From Cloeon dipterum (Eukaryota; Arthropoda; Insecta; Ephemeroptera; Baetidae): a stretch of DNA of 64,000 nucleotides. The stretch covers positions 39,763,681 through 39,827,680 of the forward strand of contig NC_088786.1 in NCBI RefSeq assembly GCF_949628265.1, given 5' to 3'. Positions 56,174 through 64,000 of this stretch are shown piece by piece (the first letter of the stretch is position 1; each line of letters opens with the position of its first letter). The notes under the pieces were generated by a model, which was not told the DNA's origin, did not search any database, and saw only the letters and a list, made by a program, of their open reading frames with translations. Made by a program: the position numbers and the translations under genes.

Positions 56174-56712
56174 ACACCGGGGGCCGGATTGCGACCTGTG
56201 TTTGGTTCCCGCAGATCATTAGTCAATTTGGCATTGAAATAATGGAGGCTTTCAAGGTGCTTAAAGTTACGCCCATTTTGAAGCTGCGCAGTAAACTTGT
56301 GCGCGTCTTAAGCATGCGCAGTAAGTTCAGATCGCTTCTTTATCTCGCAGGGAGGCTGAAACTCATCACTGCGCATGCGTGAACCCAATTAAAACCTTCT
56401 GCGCAGTCGCAATTCCCATCGGGGTCCAGATTCCGATCTGTATTGGTTTCCCGCTGGTCATAAGTCAATATGGCGTCGAAATAATGGAAGCCAATCATCG
56501 GGAGACAGTCCAGCGTCCAATCAAAAGCGTCAAAAAGGGGGCGTGGCCACCTAATATTATCATTCCCGCGCATTTTGTTATATTTCCATTTTCCTGATGT
56601 GCCATCTAACGGGCAATTCACCAATTACCGGGCTAATCAGCTGGTTTGTAACTTTCCCGCCGCACTCTACCAGACGCCATGTCTGCGCGTCACGTGAATC
56701 CGGTCCCCTGTG
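56174..56712 (+). repeat. Family R1 element, copy 11, full length with target-site duplication
   Basis: It runs from CACCGGGGGCCGGATTGCGA to TCACGTGAATCCGGTCCCCTGTG. The ends are inverted repeats (CACCGGGGGCCGGATT versus CACAGGGGACCGGATT). It is flanked on both sides by GCAAAATGA, a 9-bp target-site duplication. The internal direct repeat (CCGATCTGTATTGGTTTCCC and GCGACCTGTGTTTGGTTCCC) is present. No transposase, so it is non-autonomous. Confidence 0.93.
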
Positions 56713-56851
56713 GCAAAATGAAGTGATTGCAGCTGCGTAAATATTGATTTTTTGCACCCTTTCCAGCAGCTGTATTGGAAAAATTAGCATTTCTGATATG
56801 TGTCTGCGAATGAAGCGAAAAACAAGGCCTATGACAGTCTGTTTCTTCGCG

Positions 56852-57304
56852 GTGGGCAGCAGGCGCCGCGCTTTTATAGAATTCTGAGGCGTAAATGCAC
56901 GCACGCACCGCCGATTAACACCCGCAGCTTCCTCCTCAGATAACACTCAAAAGCGCACGCGATAATTCTATATTTTTAAATGCAAAATTCGCCAATAAAT
57001 TAAATAATCGTGGTTTTCTTTAGGATTTTATTTAATCAGTAATTTCTTAGAAATAAGTAACAGTCTTTCAGCGAGAAATTATAAGATAAACAAAAAATGC
57101 GGACGCATATTGCGATATTATTTGCGTCAACACACGGCCTTTTCTAAATTTAGAATGATTATCGTCGAGAGGTAAACGACAGTCGCGATTTTCCGAGTGT
57201 TTGGCAACGGCAAGCGGCCTCAAAAATGCCGATTTCAAAGCGTCTCTGCCTTGATCCAGTTTTTCCACGTTGTTCAGAAGGTTGGCGCTTTTTCGTTGAG
57301 CGCG
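56852..57304 (-). repeat. Duplicated block, right copy (TUBGCP5 3' end plus orphan promoter)
   Basis: It pairs with 51313-51812. This copy holds the functional last TUBGCP5 exon (57320-57274) and poly(A) signal, and then an orphan copy of the 109-aa gene promoter, including TATAAAAG on the minus strand (plus 56871-56878). No coding exon of the 109-aa gene follows; R1 copy 11 lies directly downstream. Confidence 0.88.
57027..57032 (-). terminator. TUBGCP5: Polyadenylation signal of TUBGCP5
   Basis: Plus-strand TTTATT gives AATAAA on the coding strand about 245 bases after the stop codon. The same signal survives in the left duplicate at about 51520. Confidence 0.55.
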
Positions 57305-60300
57305 ATCGCAATTCCCTTTACTGGAATTAATATTTATTCAGCTTTAAAATATTTATCTAGCTGATTTTTGGTACTTACAATGCACAGAGTTGACTGAGGT
57401 GGAGATGGCGTCGAAGAAAATGGCCAAGAAGTTGAGCGCCAGGTTCAACTTGAGCTCCATGTTTTCCACGATTTGCTCCTCGATCGAGCTTTTTTCGAAT
57501 GCATCACAGATCACCATCGCTTGGCCCACGATCTGTTTCAAAAAAATACAAAGAAGGAATTAATATAAAAATGTTCTAATAATTTAGATAAAATTTAATT
57601 TTGCGATACGGTTTTGACGCCAAAAAGTCGCCAATTTTTCAAGATTCAAGTTTTTTGTAAGAAAAAATCGCCACAATTGAAAAAACGAGACTTGCCTCCA
57701 TGATGTGTTCCTGCGCCGCGGCGTGTTTGGCGTTGAGCAGGCAGGAGAAGTGCGAGCGCCGGACGAAGCGTTCGTGCGCCTGCAGGGCCGAGTGGAAGTC
57801 GGACGCCTGCTCGAGTCGTTCGTCCAACTGCTGCTTCATGTCCAGCAGGATGTTGCTCAGCATGTGCTCGTGCACGGTGCCCAACACGAACAGCACCCAC
57901 GAACGCAGCACCCACAGCCGCTGGCTCAGCTCTGCGTTCGCGCCACTCACGCAACGACAATCTGAAAAGGACAAAAATAAGTAATTGATCATTTCATTTT
58001 ATTAAAAACGTCAAAAGCGATAATTTCAGCGCCTTTCAAAGCATGAGCGATTCAAAATCGCTAAAAATAGGTGATTTTGGATAAAAATTAGAAGAAAAGG
58101 TATTTTATTTTTGCAAATTTTGGGGGCTTTTGGGGCGGACAGGGGCCGTTTTCGGGTCCATTCGAGACAGAATTTTACCGCAAGTCTAACCAACTTTGTT
58201 TTTCTACTCTACGACCAATAGGAGCCTACTTATTAATTTTAAAAGCCAAAAAAACATAATGTAGACATTACAAAATTTTAGTTTTGGGGACCCAGTAGGG
58301 CCCCTGTGGGCCGTACGGTGACGATTCTGGCACGAGTCGTTGCCCCTTGGCTGGGCACGTCCTCCCGTATTCAGTTTTCCAAAATCTGACCATTTCTCGA
58401 ATTACTGCGATTTTTTGAAAGTTCAATTTTCGGAAAAAAAACTCAAACTTTAAAAATAATTCATGACCAGAAATTTTCCCGGTAATTTCGCCTAGTCATC
58501 TGGGATTGGTATTGAATGATGAACATTTTGTGGGATTTTGAAGAAAATCTACCAAGTCGTTGATTTTTAAAAGCTCAAAAATGGTGTTTTTGGGAGTTTT
58601 TCACCAATTTCACCGGTCGAGGGCAAAAATTAAAAAAAAAAAGAACAAAATGGGCCCTCTGCAGAATTTAATTAAGAGTGTTTTGACACAAAATACGACC
58701 ATTAATCTCGAAAATTGAAGGACAAGATAGTATTTAGAGTTTTCTAAAAACGTGGTTTTCAGAATAATTTGGGAAATAGAAAATCCCCATTAATTCCGCA
58801 CGGGATTGCGATCTTTACTGCTCCATCGCACACGCAAGCCCGATACCAGCCTGAAAACCGATTTTGAGATCATTCGCTTCCATAGAAAAATTAAATTTGA
58901 TTTTACGGATTTTTCAACTTCGTTTTTGTTGTAAAAATTCGAAAGTTTGATGGATTTTAAGTCACAAGGCCTCAAAGGAATCGTCCCGACGAGCCCTACA
59001 ACCTGAACAACCCTGACGACGTTTTTCAGGGCACCCCACCCTGAAATCGGTCCAGGAGAAACTTTTAACACTTTTTTCCGACGCCACTTCCCCTTTTAAA
59101 ATAAAATTACAAAACATTGCTGTACCGATTAAAGCTACTCTCTGCAGACTAGACAGGGCGCACTTGATCTTGAGGAAGAACCTGAAGATGTCGTTGTACA
59201 ACTTCATGTTGGCGGAGTTGAGGACCAGGTGCGTCGGCCATTGCATCTGTTGGAGTTAAATTTAATTAAAAAACAATTAATTTCTATTAATTATCTTACA
59301 GAGTAGTGGAGGGAGAGTCGGTTAATTAGCTGCATGAGGGGAAAGCCCTCAGTCAGCTCGGAGACGGCGTCCGGCTCGAAGTTGGCGGCGACCCTGACGG
59401 AGAAAAGGTGCGACCACTCAAGGTGCTGCTCGTTCAGGCACACCTGCAGCTTGTTTGTCAGCACAATCCACGTCGCCCAGCTGTGCCAGTCCTCATCCTT
59501 GCGAATCTGGGGAAGAAAATCGGCAGTTGCAATTAATTAGTTCAAAAGAACGCCACCAGATGGCACTTTTCTTCATGATTATTTGGAATTAAAGATAGTG
59601 GCGATGCCTCTCGGTTACTTTTGCAACTATTAAATAGCTATAATTATGCACGGACCTCTTCGTTGAGGAAGGAGCAGAACTCGTGCATGGCGAAGACCTG
59701 GAAGAAGGCGACGCTGTGCACGGCTGAGAGGTGGTCGCTGATTTTGCACTTGCTCTTCAGCAGCTCCTTTGCCAGTTTGCCGACGCCGCGCACGCGCGCC
59801 TCCAAAATCCGCTCGACACTTTCGCAGAGGACGTGGTTCAACGACTGCACCGAGCACAAATCCGCAGACCTGAGAGTGCAATAGGAATTTTTTAAATCAT
59901 GCATATCGTAAAAAAATCGTTTGTGCCGCGGAAATTTGGCCGATCGTCTTATATGCTTTAAAAAGCTACCATTCACTCCGATCAGCTGACTCGTGAGGAC
60001 GATCAGGAGATAAAAAAGTGGGCGGGGCGGACGATCGGCCAAATTTCCGCGGCACGAACGAAATTAAATCAAACCTAAAGGGCAGTGTAAACTGTCCAAA
60101 CGTGAATTTCTCCTCTGAATGGTCGGTTTCTATTCCCAAATTGAGCACGTCCCCGTAGGCCTCGAGCAGGTGAGCGTCGCTGGTGGACAAGATGAAGTCG
60201 AGCGTGTACTGCTCCAGAGCGTCTGGCTGCTCTTCCTGCAATTTGAGTTGTCTAATCTCGCTGACAGGTTCGGCCTCGTCGCTTGGCAGAAAGTCCTCCT

Positions 60301-63300
60301 GCTTGCCCGACGCCATCAGTCCAGTCCTCAGCAAGACAATCAGTTCGTCGTAAATTGAAACTGAAAATGCCAGTAATTATTATTTACATTGACTTAACCT
60401 GCAGAGTGCCCCTTGGGCCTCTAGATGGGCGACCTGAGGAAGGTCAGTGACAGGCAAGGATGAAATATTGCCACCAAGTATTGCAAAATGTGCTCAAAAG
60501 TACTGAAAAATCAGCAAGGGAACGGATCTCAGGTTGGGGTACCCTGAAAAAGGTCTTAAGTTTATCCCAGGTAAAAGCCCAATAAAAGACCTTTCCGATG
60601 AGGGGTCGTGATCAATGATCGGACAAACGGCCGAATTTTAATAAAAATAAAACCATTTTTTTACTTTTTCGAAAAATCGGATGAAAAAAATTCGCAAAAA
60701 TTCGAAAAATGGTCCGATTTTCGAAAACTACATACGGGCGGACGTGCCTCAATTAAGGGCATCGATTAGTGCAAGAATTAGCGCCATCCGGCCCATAGGG
60801 TCCCACCTGGGCCCCAAAAACAAAAGTTTGGAATGTCACAAAACGCTTTTTTTACTTCAAAAATTAATAACTCGGCTCCTATGGGTCGTAGAGTAAAAAA
60901 CTAAAGTGTTTCAGACTCGCCATGAAATTTCGCATCTTTTAAATCAGATTTCCAACGCAACTCACCAACACTGATGCCCCCCAAATTTTTTTTCTATGAG
61001 CTGGATTGAGATTCTGTCTTGAAAACACACCATTTCGCGTATCCACGCGGAGATTGCTCAGGTTTCGCGCATAAATTCGCGGATTTTCCGATTTATTTAT
61101 TTATTTTTTATGGGACCTTGCAATCCTTTATTATTAGGAAAGAATTAATTACCGTTGCCGAGCGATTTCGGTGTTTGTTCCATGCAGTCGAGGCCTCTGA
61201 GCAGGCAAATGCTGCGGCCGACAGTGAGGCCCTTGTTGGCCAAAATCTTGAGCAAAGGCATCGGAATGACGCCGAGGTCGACCAAAGACTGCTCAAACGG
61301 GTGCAACATGTAGTCGCCGTCCAGGTTGTTGTCAGCTTCGGCCACTTCCCTAATTAATTAATAATCAAGAGTAAGACGTTTATTTCTTCAAAATTTAATT
61401 AGTTACCCGGAAATGAGGAATTCCTCGTGAGGGTCGTCCAGCGATCCAAACAAAAACCAGTTTTCCGTGATGTCCAGGTAGGGTTTTAAAGAGATGAGCA
61501 GCAGGGAAAAAACGACAGAAGAGATTCCGAGCGACGGATTCCGCTCTGCCTCCAACCACAGCACAGAGAGCAGCCTTCATGGAAATTACAGAAAATTAAA
61601 TTAAATTAAAATTTATATTAATTAAATGTGTGAATGAAATGTTAAAAATTAAAGCCTGTTTCCTAGGATGGATTTAAAAAAAAAGCGAAGAATATCAAAT
61701 TTAATTTTTCAACAGAAAAATGTGCTCGAAAATACAGAAACAAAGCATTAAAAACCGGCCTCGGAGCGGATTTCAGGTCGGGTTACCCTGAAAAAGGTCG
61801 TCATGGTACCGCAGGTCAAAGCCCTTTTTGAGACCTTTCCGATGAAGGGTCGTGGTCAATGATCGGACGAAGAGCCGAATTTTAAGAAAAATAAATCCAT
61901 TTTTTTTACTTTTACAAAAAACCAACAAAAAATCGTAAAAATTCAAAAATTGGTCTGATTTTGGAAAAATGCACACGTGCGGACGCGCCACAACAGGGGG
62001 CATCGATTTGTAACAAAATCGGTGCCGTTTGGCCCATTGGGTCGCGCTTGGGCCCTCGAAAACAAAAGTTGGAAATGTCACATATGTTAAAAACCGGCCT
62101 GGGAGCGTATCTCAGGTGTGGGTACCCTGAAAAAGGTCAATAGGGTACCGCAGGTCAAAGCCCTGTCCGAAACCTGTCTGATGAGGGGTCGTGGTCCACG
62201 ATCGGACGAACGGCCGAATTTTAAGAAAAATAAAACCATTTTAACCTAAGTAGTGAAGCCCTAAAATCTGGAAAAAAATTAATTTAAATTTGTCTATGAA
62301 CGCGAAAAATCTGAAAATTGGTTTCCAGACCGGCAGTGGTCTTTTACATGCGATGCTGTCGGTAAAACTCTTTAATTTTCATCCATTTCGAAAAAATCGC
62401 GAAATTTCGATTTACTTTATGGTAGGTGCAAAAATAACGTTTTTCAAAGTTCAAAATTTTTCTCCTCCAAGGATTTTGATCAGATTGGCTCGCACTTGGT
62501 CTTAATATGATAACAGATACATTTCGTTTACAAATCCGTTTCACAATAAATTGTTTTTTTTAATTCGGCTTTTTTGAAAACTCGGCCAAAAGAAATTCAT
62601 TAAAATTAAAAAAATGGTTTGATTTATAAAAACTAAACACGGTTGGACGCGCTTCATCAAAAGGCATCGATTGGTCCCAAAATAGGCACCTTCCGGCCCA
62701 TGGGGCCCCGCCTGGGCCCCTAAAACAAAAGTTTGAAATGTCACAAATCACGTTTTTCCACTTAAAAAATTAATAACTCGGCTTTAATCAGTCGTAAAGT
62801 AAAAAACCAAAGTTTATCAGACTCGCAATAAAATTCTACGTCTCTTAGTCTTAGGACCTTTTGCTGCCCAAAAAATCTGCATTATTTTTAAGTATTTAAT
62901 TTTTTAAAGGGTCCGCGCGATGAAACGCATCGATTTCTCGTTTTTTTCTACGACTTGGTACAGTTGGAAAGTCAGAATTTGTAAAAACTCACTTGCAAGA
63001 GCAGACCCAGTACTGCTGCAAGTGGAACTTCTCAAAGGTGGCTGCTTCGTGAACCCTGTACACCTGGTAGAGGAACTTGAACCAAGGGCGCAGGGCGTCG
63101 AGACAAGAGTTGATGGTCATGATGTCGTCTGAGCAAGAATTAAATATTAATTTTTTCAGTAAAATTATTTGAAAACCCACCTTGATGTTTGACTCTGTCC
63201 TCCAGGCGGAGGAGAAAGCCGTTTTGTCTGTGAAAAATTAGTTCGAGGGCGGCAGCGTAAGCCTGATATGTTTTGGGCGGGTGTTGGAAGCCGCTGTGCA

Positions 63301-64000
63301 GGGCACTCGGCAACATTTTCTCCACAAAAGCGTGAATTTTGCTCAGCATCGACAAAGCCGGCGTCACTGAACCCATCACGCTGCGAAACATTTCCTGCAA
63401 ATCAAAGAAAATATCAAAAATTTAATATAAGTCCAAAAATAGTAGTTTTTTGGGAGGTTTTTTTTTGCCAATTTTAGCGATATCTCCGGTCCAGGGTAAA
63501 AATTCAAAAATAGACAATATGGGCCATCTGAGGAAATTAGTTACGCGTCTTTTGACGAGAAATTCATCCATTTATCTCGAGAATTGATCATTTAAATAGT
63601 TTTTTAAGTTAAAAGAACAGTTATTTTTTTAAAATTGATTTAAAAATAAACTTTAACCTACCGGAGAGAGACTACAAACAGTGACGTCGCCAAGGACAGT
63701 GTATTTGTGCTCTTCTTCTTTCTTGAAAACCAATCCGCAAGCAGAATTGTCCCTCAGGACCATGATAATTTCTCTAACCACCGCGTACTCGCTGAGAATC
63801 CGCAGAGCCGAATGAGTAGAACTGAAAAATTCAGTTTAAATAAAATCCTTAGTGAAATGATTTTTTGGCTTGTTGCTACCAGAGTTGGGCAAGACGTGGC
63901 GCAGGAAATTTTGGATCGATTTTGATGCCACTGTATTTGTAGCCGGGTTCGCAGGCCTTCCACGATTCGTTCAGTTCTTCCAAGGAAGAGCCGCTTTCTT
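57274..64000 (-). CDS. TUBGCP5: Gamma-tubulin complex component 5 (5' end outside the window)
   Basis: Thirteen exons are in phase: 64000-63880, 63821-63662, 63394-63181, 63128-62993, 61574-61407, 61349-61153, 60360-60075, 59869-59656, 59506-59300, 59246-59126, 57961-57696, 57532-57379 and 57320-57274, about 762 aa of C-terminal protein (human GCP5 is about 1,024 aa). GRIP1-type sequence: SVTPALSMLSKIHAF, KTYQAYAAALELIF, LKPYLDITENWFLFGSLDDP. GRIP2-type, gamma-tubulin-binding: LNHVLCESVERILEARV, WPTHLVLNSANMKLYNDIFR, LLDMKQQLDERLEQASDFHS. It is a subunit of the gamma-tubulin ring complex that nucleates microtubules; the Drosophila orthologue is Grip128. The gap from 59126 to 57961 and the intron at 62.99-61.57 kb are swollen by R3 repeats. 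Intron 11 starts with GC (GAG|GCAAGT). The last exon lies partly in the duplicated block. Confidence 0.93.
58800..59075 (-). repeat. Family R3 repeat, diverged copy 7 (TUBGCP5 intron)
   Basis: A minus-oriented, diverged copy: ATCGCACACGCAAGCC, CCTGAAAACCGATTTTGAGA, GACGTTTTTCAGGGCACCCC. Confidence 0.7.
59915..60062. repeat. Family R8 hairpin, copy 2 (TUBGCP5 intron)
   Basis: Arms CGTTTGTGCCGCGGAAATTT / GGCCGATCGTC and the complement GACGATCGGCC / AAATTTCCGCGGCACGAACG. It lies between the exons at 59869 and 60075. Confidence 0.9.
60420..60960 (+). repeat. Family R3 repeat, copy 8 (TUBGCP5 intron)
   Basis: GACCTGAGGAAGGTCAGTGA, GATCTCAGGTTGGGGTACCC, CGATGAGGGGTCGTGATC and the distal GGGCATCGATTAGTGC, GGCCCATAGGGTCCC blocks. 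Confidence 0.85.
61705..62830 (+). repeat. Family R3 repeats, copies 9 and 10 in tandem (TUBGCP5 intron)
   Basis: Two successive copies (GGTCGGGTTACCCTGAAAAA at about 61775; GGTGTGGGTACCCTGAAAAA at about 62115), each followed by GATCGGACGAA and CCGAATTTTAAGAAAAATAAA. The distal GGCATCGATTGGTCCC and CATGGGGCCCCGCCTGGGCC blocks end the second. Confidence 0.87.

Noticed and set aside
57646..57960. Second minus ORF and two plus ORFs over the TUBGCP5 exon at 57.7-57.96 kb
   Set aside because: These are alternative frames of a GC-rich real exon; only the frame LRSWVLFVLGTVHEHM matches GCP5.
59126..59246. TUBGCP5 exon ending at 59139 (AGA|GTAGCT)
   Set aside because: That donor leaves phase 0, but the next exon needs phase 1. 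The donor ATCG|GTACAG at 59125 keeps the frame.
1..64000. tRNA, rRNA or other structured RNA genes
   Set aside because: No cloverleaf with a recognisable anticodon arm, no tRNA A/B-box pair in good register, and no rRNA-like sequence was noticed by eye. A covariance-model scan would be needed to exclude them.
1..64000. Retroviral or autonomous transposon coding regions
   Set aside because: No reverse transcriptase, integrase or transposase motif was seen in any frame examined; all mobile-looking repeats here are short and noncoding.

Overview
This is a eukaryotic nuclear window, AT-rich, with short coding exons bounded by GT..AG introns, AATAAA polyadenylation signals and many short dispersed palindromic repeats. 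Gene content (a TUBGCP5/Grip128-type gamma-tubulin complex protein, a MED15-type KIX protein, a leucine-rich-repeat protein) fits an animal, most likely an arthropod or insect. The species cannot be fixed from sequence alone. Almost all long ORFs lie in other frames of repeats or introns; the real genes had to be assembled exon by exon.

Layout. 1-3.9 kb: no confident gene, two weak coding-like patches, a 605-bp foldback element and a cluster of CACGTG palindromes. 3.95-6.0 kb (minus): a compact nine-exon gene encoding two tandem MED15-type KIX domains, made by an internal duplication still visible in the introns. 7.5-44.8 kb (plus): one long gene with two promoters (about 7.5 kb and 21.8 kb), an alternative early terminal exon at 15.6 kb and a His/Gln-rich last exon at 44.3 kb. 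It yields a 150-aa amphipathic-helix protein, a 285-aa long form and a 143-aa His-rich form. Its introns hold most of the repeats. 49.15-51.25 kb (minus): a three-exon gene for a 109-aa basic, Ser-rich protein with a TATA promoter. 53.3-56.0 kb (plus): a six-exon LRR gene of about 444 aa. 57.27-64.0 kb (minus, 5' end outside the window): TUBGCP5, 13 exons seen.

Repeats. At least ten families recur: an NRF1/YY1/CCAAT-motif-rich element of about 540 bp with a 9-bp target-site duplication in one copy, a hairpin of about 420 bp seen seven times, a dispersed family of about 0.4-0.7 kb with GGTCGGGGTACCCTGA, and several hairpin MITEs present in two or three copies. A region of about 2.3 kb at 40.0-42.4 kb is built of GACGTC/GATATC palindromes in 11-bp steps and folds into a giant inverted repeat.

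Most notable: (1) the tandem-KIX MED15-like gene; (2) a duplication of about 0.45-0.5 kb that joins the TUBGCP5 3' end to the promoter of the 109-aa gene and flanks the LRR gene on both sides; (3) alternative promoter and terminator use in the coil/His-rich gene; (4) the 11-bp-phased CRE-like palindrome array. All exon models come from reading splice sites and phases by eye; no search or transcript data were available.
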